From Gaiellasilicea sp963705515 (GTDB taxonomy: Bacteria > Actinomycetota > Thermoleophilia > Gaiellales > Gaiellaceae), in assembly GCA_963705515.1 (NCBI GenBank), contig CAVPJV010000008.1, forward strand, positions 1,178,001 to 1,242,000: 64,000 nucleotides of DNA. The letters run 5' to 3'. The translations under genes were made by a program, and so were the position numbers. Numbering within the stretch: position 1 is the first letter of the stretch; each line of letters begins with the position of its first letter. Under the pieces are notes generated by a model. The model was given only the letters and a program-made list of their open reading frames with translations, had not been told where the DNA came from and did not search any database. Positions 45,723 to 57,184 of the stretch are shown here, in pieces.

Positions 45723-45995
45723 ATGTGCCGGAACATCAGGGTGCTGCACAACTTCGAGCCCGCCGCCACGCCCGAGGAGGTCGAGGCTGCGGCGCTGCAG
45801 TACGTCCGCAAGATCAGCGGCTCGACGAAGCCGTCGAAGGCGAACGAGGCCGCGTTCGCGCGCGCCGTCGACGAGGTCACCGCCGCGTCGAGACGGCTGC
45901 TGGACGCGCTCGTCACCTCCGCGCCGCCGCGCGACCGCGAGGTCGAAGCCGCGAAGGCCAAGGCCCGCGCCGCGGTTCGCTTCGCCAGCTCCTGA
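45723..45995 (+). CDS. DUF2277 family protein
   Basis: 90 aa, typical length for DUF2277, with the hallmark start MCRNIRVLHNFEPAATPEEV and 'ALQYVRKISGSTKPS' followed by a helical pair ending in ARAAVRFA. Function unknown. It is small, soluble and conserved in actinobacteria and chloroflexi. AGGAGG lies 7-8 nt before the ATG, and the gene follows uvrB closely, so it is probably cotranscribed with it. Its end is 3 bp from the convergent carboxypeptidase stop. Confidence 0.9.
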   Translation: MCRNIRVLHNFEPAATPEEVEAAALQYVRKISGSTKPSKANEAAFARAVDEVTAASRRLLDALVTSAPPRDREVEAAKAKARAAVRFASS

Positions 45996-45998
45996 CCC

Positions 45999-47498
45999 CT
46001 AGGCCGCGGTCAGCGCCCCCAGCTTGTCCTTGAGGTAGCGGACGTACGGCGCCGCGTCGATCGTCGGCGTCCCGACCACGCGCTCGAGCGTCTCCTGCGG
46101 GGTGAACTTGCGCCCGAGAGCGTAGAGCCGCGTTTGCAGCCACTCGTGCAGTTGGCCGAACTCGCCCTGCTCGAACTGGTCCGGCAAGTCGGGCAGCTCC
46201 GAGAGCACCTTCTCCCAGATCTGCACCGAGACGATGTTGCCGAGCGAGTAGGTGGGGAAGTAGCCGAAGCCGCCGCCCGACCAGTGCACGTCCTGGAGCA
46301 CGCCGAGCGTGTCGGTCGGCACCGGGATCCCGAGGTACTCCTCGAAGCGGCGGTTCCACTCCTCCGGCAGGTCCTTGAGCTCGATCGTGCCGGCGAAGAT
46401 CTCCTGCTCCAGCTCGAAGCGGAGGATGATGTGGAGGTTGTACGTCGCCTCGTCCGCGTCGACACGGACGAACGAGGGCTTCACCCGGTTGATCGCGCGG
46501 TAGAAGCGCTCCTGGTCGACGTCGCCGACGGCCTCGGGGAACGCCTCCTGGAAGGAGGGGTAGAAGTAGTTCCAGAACTCGCGGCTGCGGCCGACGATGT
46601 TCTCCCACATCCGGCTCTGCGACTCGTGCAGCGCCGAGGAGACGCCGTGGCAGAGCGGCGTCCGCTCGAGCGACGGCGAGACGCCGTGCTCGTAGAGGCC
46701 GTGCCCGCACTCGTGCATCGCTGTGAAGATCGACGTGATGTCATCTTCCTTGTAGCGCGTCGTCAGGCGGATGTCCTGCGTGCCCGAGCTGGCCGCGAAG
46801 GGGTGCACGGTCAGGTCGAGCCGGGCGAACGACTCGTCGAAGCCGAAGCGCCTGATGATGTCCAGCGAGTACTCGTGCTGCGCGTCGATCGGCCACGGGC
46901 CGGACATGAACGCGTCGTCGCCGTCGACCGAGCCGATCTCGGCGATCAGCGGGACGAGCTCCGCCTTCAGGTCGTCGAACACCGCCCGCACCTCGGCCGT
47001 CTTCATCCCGGGCTCGAAGTCGTCGAGGAGGACGTCGTAGGGCTCGTCGTAGCCCTCGAAGCACTCGATGTAGCGGCGCTTCAGCTCGACCGCGCGCTCG
47101 AGGCGGGGGAGGAAGAGGGCGAAGTCGTTGTCCTCGCGCGCCTTTGCCCAGACGTCGTGCGCCTCGGCGGCCGCGCCGGTCATCTCGGCGGCGAGCTCGG
47201 CCGGGACGCGGCGCGACTTGTCGTAGTCGCGGCGGGTCGTGCGGATCAGCGACGCCTCGTCGGAGTCGTAGTCGAGCTGCTGCTCGTACTCGCTGAGACC
47301 CTCGAGGAGCAGGCCGATGTCGTCGGAGACGAACTTCTCGTGTGCGATCCGGTCGAGCGTCGTCAGCTGTTGCCCGCGAACAGGTCCTCCGCCCGGCGGC
47401 ATCATCACGGTCTGGTCCCAGAAGAGCAGCTCCAGGGACCGCCGCAGGTCGTGGATCTCGGCCAGGCGGGTCTTCAGCTCGTCGAAACGCTCGCTCAT
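45999..47498 (-). CDS. Metallocarboxypeptidase, family M32
   Basis: 499 aa, the normal length for the thermostable carboxypeptidase Taq-like M32 family, which removes C-terminal residues from peptides in the cytoplasm. The zinc motif is MHECGHGLYEHG (HExxH, near residue 261), with family motifs DIRLTTRY before it and the downstream Glu in 'SSALHESQSRMWEN' (HES/GQ motif). 'ATYNLHIILRFELEQEIF' and 'HWSGGGFGYFPTYSLGN' are also typical. ATG 47498 has GAGGAGAG upstream. It is convergent with the DUF2277 gene. Confidence 0.95.
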   Translation of the reverse strand: MSERFDELKTRLAEIHDLRRSLELLFWDQTVMMPPGGGPVRGQQLTTLDRIAHEKFVSDDIGLLLEGLSEYEQQLDYDSDEASLIRTTRRDYDKSRRVPAELAAEMTGAAAEAHDVWAKAREDNDFALFLPRLERAVELKRRYIECFEGYDEPYDVLLDDFEPGMKTAEVRAVFDDLKAELVPLIAEIGSVDGDDAFMSGPWPIDAQHEYSLDIIRRFGFDESFARLDLTVHPFAASSGTQDIRLTTRYKEDDITSIFTAMHECGHGLYEHGVSPSLERTPLCHGVSSALHESQSRMWENIVGRSREFWNYFYPSFQEAFPEAVGDVDQERFYRAINRVKPSFVRVDADEATYNLHIILRFELEQEIFAGTIELKDLPEEWNRRFEEYLGIPVPTDTLGVLQDVHWSGGGFGYFPTYSLGNIVSVQIWEKVLSELPDLPDQFEQGEFGQLHEWLQTRLYALGRKFTPQETLERVVGTPTIDAAPYVRYLKDKLGALTAA

Positions 47499-47623
47499 GC
47501 TCTCTCCTCGGCTCGCAGTCGCCTGACTCTAGCCGTTTCCAGGGGAATTCTCACCCCGCGTTTGCGCGCGCTCGCGGCAGGGGATTTGCAACCCACAAGC
47601 TCGTATCCGAATCAGGAGGTTCG

Positions 47624-47902
47624 ATGGGAATCATCGCGTTCATCATCCTTGGCGCCATCGCCGGGGCGATCGCCAAGGCGCTGCTGCCGGGGGAGGACCC
47701 GGGCGGGTTCATCGTCACGACGCTCATCGGGATCGTCGGCGCGATTCTCGGCGGCTTCCTCGCCGCCGCGCTCTTCGGGGCCGACCCGATGGACGAGTTC
47801 TGGGATCTGAGCAGCTGGCTGACCGCGATCGTCGGGTCGATCATCCTGCTCCTGATCTACCGCGCCCTCGCAGGCCGCGGAGGTACGCGGGCGACAGTGT
47901 GA
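47624..47902 (+). CDS. GlsB/YeaQ/YmgE-family small membrane protein
   Basis: 92 aa with three hydrophobic helices: MGIIAFIILGAIAGAIAKAL, FIVTTLIGIVGAILGGFLAAALF and WLTAIVGSIILLLIYRAL. The GIVGAILGGF segment is characteristic of the transglycosylase-associated/GlsB stress-linked family. AGGAGG at about 47615 supports ATG 47624. Function is not established; members are often induced by general stress. It is followed by a GC hairpin at 47908. Confidence 0.9.
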   Translation: MGIIAFIILGAIAGAIAKALLPGEDPGGFIVTTLIGIVGAILGGFLAAALFGADPMDEFWDLSSWLTAIVGSIILLLIYRALAGRGGTRATV

Positions 47903-47907
47903 CGCCG

Positions 47908-47926
47908 GGGCCGCGAAGCGGCCCCC
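47908..47926 (+). terminator. GGGGCCGC-gaa-GCGGCCCC hairpin
   Basis: A perfect 8-bp GC stem with a GAA loop, 6 nt after the end of the small membrane-protein gene. There is no T-tract, so it is a weak or Rho-assisted terminator candidate. Confidence 0.55.
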
Positions 47927-47944
47927 TTCAGGGGTGTTGGCGCG

Positions 47945-47972
47945 CTGAGCATCCGCTTCCGCGGATGCTCAG
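47945..47972. terminator. Perfect 12-bp hairpin at the metallophosphoesterase stop
   Basis: CTGAGCATCCGC-TTCC-GCGGATGCTCAG between convergent genes; the TGA of the minus-strand gene lies in one arm. It could serve both strands as a 3'-end structure. Confidence 0.55.
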
Positions 47973-48793
47973 CCTGCGCGGAAGGTCAGCGGCTCACGGC
48001 CGCGCGGGAAGGTTCGCACGGCCGTGAGCCCCCAGCCGTCCTCGCGCCAGATGTAGGTGAGGATGCGCAGCACCTTCGCCTCGATCTCGTAGACATGGAG
48101 GCCGCGGGCCTCGCCGCGGCGGTTCGGCCGTGGCTGGCCGAGGCCGGGTGCGATCGAGACGACGACGGCGTGCTCGCCGGCCGGCGTCGAGAGCTCGAAC
48201 TCGCGCCGCTCGGCGACGGTGCTCTGGTGGATGTGGCCCGCCAGGATCAGGTCGGCGCCGGCCTCGACGAGCCCGGCGAGGACGCGGTTCCGGTTCGCAA
48301 CCGGCTGCTTCCGCGACCGCCAGGGCGCTCCGAGCAGATGGTGGTGGAGGGCGACGATCCGGTAGGCCGTCGTCGGGGTGCCCGCGAACGTCTCAGCCGC
48401 CTTCTCCACCTGGGCGTCGCGGAGCCGCCCCGACTGGTGCCGCCACGGCCGCACCGAGTTGAGCCCGGCGACGACGACGCCGTCCGAGCGGTAGACCGGC
48501 TCGGTCGTCTCCCAGAGCCGCTCGAACTCGTGCCAGGGCTGCGTGAAGCGCCTCGGGAAGGTGTACGGGATGTCGTGGTTCCCCGGGATCGCCACCACCG
48601 GCAGCCCGAGTCCCCGGAGGAAGTCGGCGGCGCGCTCGTGCTGGCTGCGCAGCCCACGGTGGGTGAGGTCGCCGGTCGCGACCACGAGCTCCGGCCGCGA
48701 CTGCTCGACCAGTCGCCCCAGCGCCTCGATCGACTCCGGCTTGTCGTTCCGGCCGAAATGCAGGTCTGAGACGTGCAGGACACGGGTCGACAC
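47969..48793 (-). CDS. Calcineurin-like metallophosphoesterase
   Basis: 274 aa. The five metal-site blocks are present: HVSDLHFG (D-x-H), VVATGDLTHRG (GD), AIPGNHDIPY (GNHD), IVALHHHLLG (H) and ILAGHIHQSTV (GHxH). It is of the cyclic-nucleotide phosphodiesterase/Icc or DNA-repair-exonuclease-like group, and the substrate cannot be decided. GTG 48793 is 27 bp from the divergent small membrane-protein gene. The 3' end runs into a 12-bp hairpin. Confidence 0.9.
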   Translation of the reverse strand: MSTRVLHVSDLHFGRNDKPESIEALGRLVEQSRPELVVATGDLTHRGLRSQHERAADFLRGLGLPVVAIPGNHDIPYTFPRRFTQPWHEFERLWETTEPVYRSDGVVVAGLNSVRPWRHQSGRLRDAQVEKAAETFAGTPTTAYRIVALHHHLLGAPWRSRKQPVANRNRVLAGLVEAGADLILAGHIHQSTVAERREFELSTPAGEHAVVVSIAPGLGQPRPNRRGEARGLHVYEIEAKVLRILTYIWREDGWGLTAVRTFPRGREPLTFRAG

Positions 48794-48820
48794 AGTCGAA
48801 GGAGGCTATACAGTCCGACC

Positions 48821-49087
48821 ATGGCCGACACCGGTTCAGACACAGAGTCGGGCAACGACTCCCCCGAGATCTTCGACGACCTCTATCTCGGGCTGAGGGC
48901 GGGCGGCGCGCTTCGCAAGCAGCGCCGCGGCGAGCCGCTGACGACCGAGGAGCAGGAGGCGCTCGGCCGCTGGAACCGGCTCTCGATGGCGCGGAAGACG
49001 GTCGCCGTCGGCGCGTTCGCGCTCGGTACCTTCGGGCTCGGCTTCACCCTCGGCGGCTTGATTTTCGGCCGCTGGCGCAAGGCCTGA
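48821..49087 (+). CDS. Small single-pass membrane protein
   Basis: 88 aa, no family recognised. The amino-terminal 55 residues are polar and acidic (TESGNDSPEIFDDLYLGLRAGG) and include a basic helix; a Gly-rich TM segment (TVAVGAFALGTFGLGFTLGGLIFG) ends the protein with RWRKA, so the N-terminus is probably cytoplasmic. TATACA lies 8 nt before the ATG, again hinting at a leaderless mRNA. Divergent from the metallophosphoesterase. Confidence 0.65.
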   Translation: MADTGSDTESGNDSPEIFDDLYLGLRAGGALRKQRRGEPLTTEEQEALGRWNRLSMARKTVAVGAFALGTFGLGFTLGGLIFGRWRKA

Positions 49088-49357
49088 CCCTCTCGCGTCC
49101 GGCCGGCAGGGCCTCCCGGGCGGCGGAGCCGCCCTCCGGCGCCGCCTCGCGTGCCTGAGCGCACCCGGCTCTCCGGGTCTGCCTTCCGGCCGCTCCGGCC
49201 GTCGCGAGCTGGATCGCCAGGATCACCGCGAAGCCGCCGAAGCGAACACGACGATCCCGCCGGTCACGAAGGCGGCGAGAGCGCCCGCTTGGCGGTTTCC
49301 GTCATCGCACCATCGTTCCCGGCGCGCACCGTCCCCACAGCGCGTCCGCGCCGGTCG
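49088..49357. other. 270-bp gap with a palindromic repeat and a possible broken small gene
   Basis: Bases 49120-49155 contain GGCGGCGGAGCCGCCCTCCGG and GCGCCGCCTCG; the same pattern recurs at 62697-62728. On the minus strand from ATG 49305, fragments MTETAKRA, ALAAFVTGGIVVFA and GGFAVILAIQLATAGA occur in three successive frames to about 49190. They would make one short TM protein if two indels were repaired. This is suggestive only; otherwise nothing coding is seen. Confidence 0.35.
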
Positions 49358-49624
49358 TCAGGCGTGCAGGTCGGTGATCCGCAGGTGCCTGATCCGGCGG
49401 GGCGCATGGGCGTCGACGATTTCGCCCTTGCAGTGCCCGCTGATCGCCCTGCCGACGGGAGACTCGCTCGAGAGCCGTCCGTCGTCGACGTTCGACTCGG
49501 CCGGAGCGACGAGGACGTACTCCTCCCACCCGTGCTCGTCCAGATCCTCGAGCACCACGTGCGAGCCGAGCGAGACGACAAGCGGGCGCAGACGAGGAGA
49601 GGCCCGCTGGCGCGGGCCTCTCAT
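49358..49624 (-). CDS. GreA/GreB C-terminal-domain protein (lacks coiled coil)
   Basis: Up to 88 aa. Residues from about 22 on match the Gre-factor C-terminal (FKBP-like) domain: VVLEDLDEHGWEEYVLVAPAE, then SSESPVGRAISGHCKGEIVD and a last strand RIRHLRITDL. The amino-terminal coiled coil that enters the RNA-polymerase channel is missing, so transcript-cleavage activity is not expected; it may bind RNA polymerase or be a remnant. The first 20 codons coincide with a perfect 10-bp hairpin (49598-49621), so a later start (for example GTG about 49564) may be correct. Confidence 0.6.
   Translation of the reverse strand: MRGPRQRASPRLRPLVVSLGSHVVLEDLDEHGWEEYVLVAPAESNVDDGRLSSESPVGRAISGHCKGEIVDAHAPRRIRHLRITDLHA
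49598..49621. repeat. AGAGGCCCGC hairpin at the 5' end of the Gre-like gene
   Basis: AGAGGCCCGC-tggc-GCGGGCCTCT, a perfect 10-bp stem with a 4-nt loop covering the ATG-proximal codons of the gene encoded at 49358-49624. It would be a strong 5' structure if that ATG is used. It may instead mark the true upstream border of the gene. Confidence 0.55.
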
Positions 49625-49819
49625 GACCTTCGTTGCCTCGGAATCGGTTTCGTCCCCTCGACCGGCGAGGCATTCGGTGGGTTCTTCCTGCTGCCTCGTC
49701 AGTGGAGCTTCGTCCTACTCGCGATCCCTGTTCAACGCAGTGGAAGCATGCCCGACGCCGGTCGTGCGGGCATCCGGGAGTTCGCTGGCGGTGGTGCGGG
49801 AAACTACTGTCGAGGCAGC

Positions 49820-49848
49820 TGGACGAACATGTGTTCGCGCGCTAGAAT
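49820..49848 (+). promoter_or_regulatory. uvrA promoter with LexA (SOS) box
   Basis: -35 TGGACG (49820-49825) and -10 TAGAAT (49843-49848), 17-bp spacing. Between them lies CGAACATGTGTTCG (49824-49837), a full match to the actinobacterial/Gram-positive LexA consensus CGAAC-N4-GTTCG. The ATG is 9 nt after the -10. Confidence 0.88.
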
Positions 49849-49857
49849 GGTCGCCGA

Positions 49858-52691
<2,834 letters not shown>

Positions 52692-52695
<4 letters not shown>

Positions 52696-53273
52696 CGCTG
52701 CAGGAGATCGCGCCCGGACTCCGCCGCTGGACCGCGTGGCACGACCACTGGGAAGAGGACGTCGGCTCGCTCGCTGTCGACACGCCCGACGGCCTCGTCC
52801 TGATCGATCCGCTCGACCCGCCGGCCGAGCTCGGCAAGCCGGCGCATGTGCTCGTCACCGTCTACTGGCACGCGCGTGGGACGGTCGATGTCGGGGCGCG
52901 CACGTGGGCGCCGTCTCGCTCGCTGCGGCCGCTCGCCAACCGCGGCGTCGAGGCAACCGGGGCCGCGGACGGTCTCCCCGGCGGGATCCGCGCTTTTCAG
53001 AGCGCCCGGGCGGCGGAGGCGGTCTACTGGCTCCCGGAGCAGCGCGCCGTCGTCGCCGGCGACGTCCTGCTCGGTGCGGGCGCAAAGCCGCGCGCGACGA
53101 ACGATCCGCTGCGACTCTGTCCCCAGGGCTGGCTCGGCACGAAGACCCACGCCGATCTGCGTGCCTCGCTGCGACCGTTGCTCGACCTGCCCGTCGAGCG
53201 CGTGCTCCCGTCCCACGGCGCGCCCGTGCTCGAGGACGCCCACGCCGAGCTCACCCGCGTCGTATCGACCTGA
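52692..53273 (+). CDS. Metallo-beta-lactamase-fold protein with incomplete metal site
   Basis: 193 aa, short for the MBL fold. Features are VGSLAVDTPDGLVLIDPLDP (strand-loop), VYWHARGT in place of the usual HxHxDH, VVAGDVLLGAG (Asp retained) and VLPSHGAPV (His retained). Loss of most of the HxHxDH residues suggests a weak or altered active site, or a non-enzymatic role. GTG 52692 overlaps the uvrA stop, so it is cotranscribed with and probably SOS-induced along with uvrA; a repair-related role is an inference from this. Confidence 0.75.
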
Positions 53274-53358
53274 CGGAACGTTCCCGTTGACCTTGTTGGC
53301 ACCGCTCGCGGCTGCTTGAATCGGCAGGCCGACCTGCGGCCGGCACGAAGGAGGTGCT

Positions 53359-56016
53359 GTGCCCGGAGTTGAGATCTGCGGTCGCGAGAGTGAGTTCGAG
53401 CGGCTCTCAACCGTCATCGCCGGAGCGGTCGCAGGCGAGGGCAGGCTCGTCTGCCTGACGGCGCCGACCGGGGGCGGCAAGTCGACGCTGATCGACGCGC
53501 TCCGTGCTCGGGCCGACGCGGGTGAGCTCGGCGAGGTCGTCGCGCTGCGCTATGTCTGCATGCCGTCGACGCCCTACGGGCCGTTCCTCGAGCTGCTCGC
53601 CGACCTTGCGGGACGCGACAAGAAGCGGCTCTTCGCCGAGCGTGCGTTCGCGATCATCAAGGGCACGGCGCCGCTGCTCTTGAAGGCGATCCCCGTCGCA
53701 GGCGAGCTCGCCGCCGAAGGCTTCACGCAGTTCATGAAAGCCGCCGAGAGCGGTGCATCACAGGACGCCGTCTCGACACAGATCGCCGAGGCGCTCGAGA
53801 AGATCTCGGCCGACGTGACGCCGCTCCTCGTCATCTTCGACGAGGCGCATCTGCTCGACGAGGGGTCGTGCGAGGTGTTGCGCCGCTTCGTCGCGACCCG
53901 GGTGCCGGATCGCGTTGCGGTGCTGCTCGCGTTCGACCCGCAGCGCATCCCGCCCGGCCATCAGCTGCCCCAGCTCCGCATCGACGCGGGCATGACGAAG
54001 TACGGCGTCGAGATCCCACTCGAGCCGTTGGACGAAACGGGTGTGGCCGAGATGATCCGCGGCCGGTGGGGCGACCAGCCGCACCCGCTGCTCGCCGCGT
54101 GGCTCGTCGAGCGCTGTAGCGGCAACACGGCCTTCGTCGCCGGCTTCTTGCGCGCGTTTGACGAGACTGGCATCGTGCGGCGGACCGAGGCGGGAGTCGA
54201 GCTCGACGGCTCGCTCGAGCGGACCGACGAAGGCTGGGAGCTCGGCGGCGCGTTCCTCAAGGCTGCCGCGCCCGAGAGCCTGACGCAGCTCGCCGAGCTG
54301 CAGCGCAAGCTGCTCACCCCGGACGAGCAGGAGGTCCTCCAGGAGGCGTCGATTCAGGGCGAGCTCTTCGCCGGCAAGATCCTGGTCGAGACGCTCGGCA
54401 CCGACGACGCCGCGCTGCGGCAGCGGCTGGCCCCGCTGGCGGAGCGCCGCCTGATCGCCTACGACGACGACGCCTGGTGGAACGATCGCTCGGTCGTCTG
54501 GCGCTTCGACCCACGCGTGCTTCAGACCGCGTTCTACGGCGCCGCGACGGAGAGCGTCTTCGAGCGGAAGGAGCGTCATGCCCGCGTGGCCGACGTGCTC
54601 GATCGGATCGTCGCCGACGACCCGCGCCCGCCGGGGCGGATCCTGCTCCAGCTGGCGCGCCACCGGCAGGCGGCCGGACAGCCCGAGGCGGCCGCCGGCT
54701 GGCTGCTGAAGGCCGCGGAGGCCGCGGTCGCGTCCGGCTCGTGGCGAGGGGCGTATCGGCTCTGCCGCGATGCGCTCGATCTGCTCGGCGCCGAGGGCGG
54801 CGACGATCGGCTGCGGGCGCAGGTGACCGGTCTGATGCTCGTCTCGGTCGGCACGTTCTGGGACCGCGCCGCTGCGCTCGAGGAGGCGACGCTGCGCTCA
54901 CTGGCGGCATCCGGCGAGGAGGCGGCGCGCCGCCTCGGCGAGCCCGGCCCGCTCGCCAAGCTTCTCTACGGCCAAGCGTTGCTCGCCTACGTCACCGAGG
55001 GCTACGTCGAGGCGATCCGGTTGCTGCGGGAGGCGGAGCAGCGCGCTGCGGAGGACGACGACATCGTCGGACGGGTGCTGTTGATGGCCCAACTCGGGCA
55101 CATGCTCGACACCGGCGAGGGCCTGGGCGCGGGTCTCGCGAAGCTGGAGGAGGCGCGCGACCTGCTCGCCGACCGCCGTGTCGCCGCGGCACTCGAGCCG
55201 AGGGAGGTCGCCCATGCCACCGGCCTCCTCAACCGGGCGATCGGCGTCGCCAAGTACGACCTCGGCGACTACGCCGAGGCGGGACCGGAGCTGGAACTGG
55301 CGGTGAAGGCGCTCGCCGGAGCGGCCGCCGAGGATCACGCCTGGGCGCTGTGCTTTCGAGCGCAGCTCCAGGCCGCGCTCGGCCGGCCGACGGAGGCCTG
55401 CGACGATCTCGAGACCGCGCTCTCGGTGCTGCATGCCGGCGAGCAGGGGACACGGGCCTTCCTCGTCGGCATGCGTGGACGGCTCCACGTCGAGGTCGGC
55501 CGGCTCGACCGGGCTGCGGAGGACGCTGCGGCGGCCCTCGCCGAGGCAGAGGCCGCGCCCGACGTGACGACGACGCCGCTCGTACGGATCTTCTGCGCTG
55601 AGATCGCGGTCGCCCAGGGTCGCTTCGAGGAGGCGAGCGAGCAGCTCGAGCTGGCCGTCGCGGAGGCATCCGGCGCGGCCAGGGTTGTCGTCGGCGCTCA
55701 CGCAGCCCGGGCCCGGCTCGAGCTGGCGCGCGGGCGGCAGGACGCCGCTGCAGACGGCGCGGAGCTCGCGCTGGCGGAGCTCGCTGCGAAGGACGGCGCG
55801 GTGCCGCTCTTCCGCACCGACGAGGTGCTCTGGTGGTGCGCGCAGGCTCTGACCGCGGCGGGCAGAGACGCCACCGAGGCGATCACACTTGCGCGCGCCG
55901 CGGTCGAGCGCAGAGCGGCCGGTCTCTCACCGGAGGACGAGCGCTCCTACCGGGCGACGCCGGTCGCTGCTGGAATCGCCGCGTTCCCGGTCACAGCACA
56001 GCCTGCGTCTGGGTGA
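53359..56016 (+). CDS. Large STAND-type ATPase with helical repeats
   Basis: 885 aa. It starts ICGRESEFERLSTVI and has Walker A TAPTGGGKSTLIDAL (about 34-48) and Walker B LLVIFDEAHLLDE, then a winged-helix/arm region to about residue 420 and a long TPR/MalT-like array of helical hairpins to the C-terminus. This is the layout of MalT/LuxR-type or AfsR-like regulators, but no DNA-binding domain is visible at either end. It may signal through a partner. GTG 53359 has AAGGAGG upstream. Its last 26 nt overlap the convergent thioesterase gene. Confidence 0.82.
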   Translation: MPGVEICGRESEFERLSTVIAGAVAGEGRLVCLTAPTGGGKSTLIDALRARADAGELGEVVALRYVCMPSTPYGPFLELLADLAGRDKKRLFAERAFAIIKGTAPLLLKAIPVAGELAAEGFTQFMKAAESGASQDAVSTQIAEALEKISADVTPLLVIFDEAHLLDEGSCEVLRRFVATRVPDRVAVLLAFDPQRIPPGHQLPQLRIDAGMTKYGVEIPLEPLDETGVAEMIRGRWGDQPHPLLAAWLVERCSGNTAFVAGFLRAFDETGIVRRTEAGVELDGSLERTDEGWELGGAFLKAAAPESLTQLAELQRKLLTPDEQEVLQEASIQGELFAGKILVETLGTDDAALRQRLAPLAERRLIAYDDDAWWNDRSVVWRFDPRVLQTAFYGAATESVFERKERHARVADVLDRIVADDPRPPGRILLQLARHRQAAGQPEAAAGWLLKAAEAAVASGSWRGAYRLCRDALDLLGAEGGDDRLRAQVTGLMLVSVGTFWDRAAALEEATLRSLAASGEEAARRLGEPGPLAKLLYGQALLAYVTEGYVEAIRLLREAEQRAAEDDDIVGRVLLMAQLGHMLDTGEGLGAGLAKLEEARDLLADRRVAAALEPREVAHATGLLNRAIGVAKYDLGDYAEAGPELELAVKALAGAAAEDHAWALCFRAQLQAALGRPTEACDDLETALSVLHAGEQGTRAFLVGMRGRLHVEVGRLDRAAEDAAAALAEAEAAPDVTTTPLVRIFCAEIAVAQGRFEEASEQLELAVAEASGAARVVVGAHAARARLELARGRQDAAADGAELALAELAAKDGAVPLFRTDEVLWWCAQALTAAGRDATEAITLARAAVERRAAGLSPEDERSYRATPVAAGIAAFPVTAQPASG

Positions 56017-56389
56017 CGCGGGCGACGTGCTTGCCGGCCTCGTCGTAGACGTCCGTCTCGACGACGATCGTGCGGCTGCCGCGGTGGAGCGGGCGGGAGC
56101 GCGCCTCGATCACGCCCGACCGGACCGCTGCGAAGAAGTTCGTCTTCGACTCGATCGTCGCCGTCGCGCTCGATCCTTCCGGCAGGTTCAGGTAGGCGCA
56201 GTAGGCGCCGATCGTGTCCGCCAGCCCCATCAGGACGCCGCCGTGGAGCAGTCCGGCGGCCGTCGTCAGCCGCTCCTCCCAGGCGATCCGGCCGCGCACC
56301 TCGTCGGGCGAGGCAGCGAGCAACTCCAGCCCGAGCGTCTCCGCGTACGGCATCGCCGCCCGCACGGTCTGCGTCAGCTCGGCATCCAC
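55991..56389 (-). CDS. PaaI-type hotdog-fold thioesterase
   Basis: 132 aa single hotdog domain. The signature 'LTTAAGLLHGGVLMGLADTIGAYCA' carries the H-G-G and Asp residues of PaaI/YbgC-like acyl-CoA thioesterases, followed by 'TIESKTNFFAAVRSGVIEARSR' and 'TDVYDEAGKHVARVTQTQAV'. It hydrolyses an acyl- or aryl-CoA thioester of unknown type. ATG 56389. The 3' end overlaps the STAND ATPase gene by 26 nt on the opposite strand. Confidence 0.9.
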   Translation of the reverse strand: MDAELTQTVRAAMPYAETLGLELLAASPDEVRGRIAWEERLTTAAGLLHGGVLMGLADTIGAYCAYLNLPEGSSATATIESKTNFFAAVRSGVIEARSRPLHRGSRTIVVETDVYDEAGKHVARVTQTQAVL

Positions 56390-56448
56390 CGGCCGAACCT
56401 ACCAAGTGGGGGATGCTGCAATCTCCCCGAAGTGCCGATGCGGGCGAC

Positions 56449-57168
56449 ATGATCGTGCGGCTCGTCACCGTCCTGGCGGCAGTAGCGCTGCTCGCCGGCT
56501 GCAGCTCGGAGGAGGGCCTGCGCGCCCAGGAGCTGCTGCAGCAGTCCGAGGCGGCGCAGGCGAAGCTGAGCTCGTCGACCTTCGACGGCAGCCTCGGCGT
56601 CGCGGCGGAGGGGATGAACATGCGGATGAACTTCAACGGCGCGACGTCGAAGGACGGCGAGTGGTTCTCGATGCGCGCGTCCGGCGTGCCGAACGGCGGC
56701 GACATGGAGATGCAGGTGCTCGTCCGCGGCGGCAAGGCATGGCTGAACGCCGACGGGCGCTGGCACTCGGCGCCGGTTCCATCCGGGGCGACCTCGAACG
56801 GCACGCTCAGCGCCGCCGCCTTCCAGCAGCTGGCTCGCTACGTGAAGGACGTCCGCGTCAAGGAGCATCAGGTGATCCAGGGCAAGAACGTGACCACGAT
56901 CGCAGGTGAGATCGACACCGAGGGCATGGTCGAGTCCTTCGCGAAGCTCGGCTCGCTCGCCGAAGGCGCGTCCCTCGACCTCTCCAAGCTCGGGCTCGAC
57001 ATCGGCGACATCCACGCCGTCCTCACGATCGATGAGCGAACGCACCTGCTCGACAGCGCGCTCGTCAGCTTCGAGCTGAAAGCGGAGGGCAAGAGTGTGA
57101 AGCTCGACCTGCGCTACCGCCTCGCCAGCGCGAACAAGCCGGTCACGCTGCCTTCGCCGCCCGGCTAG
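56449..57168 (+). CDS. Exported lipoprotein (LppX/LprG-like)
   Basis: 239 aa. The lipoprotein signal MIVRLVTVLAAVALLAGC (Cys18) is followed by a domain of alternating helix and strand (ASGVPNGGDMEMQVLVRGGKAWLN; AVLTIDERTHLLDSALVSFEL) similar in layout to the mycobacterial LppX/LprG/LolA-type lipid carriers. A role in lipid transfer or envelope sensing is possible but not shown. ATG 56449 is preferred to ATG 56413 because it gives a standard signal peptide. Confidence 0.7.
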   Translation: MIVRLVTVLAAVALLAGCSSEEGLRAQELLQQSEAAQAKLSSSTFDGSLGVAAEGMNMRMNFNGATSKDGEWFSMRASGVPNGGDMEMQVLVRGGKAWLNADGRWHSAPVPSGATSNGTLSAAAFQQLARYVKDVRVKEHQVIQGKNVTTIAGEIDTEGMVESFAKLGSLAEGASLDLSKLGLDIGDIHAVLTIDERTHLLDSALVSFELKAEGKSVKLDLRYRLASANKPVTLPSPPG

Positions 57169-57184
57169 CAACTACCCTCGGGGC

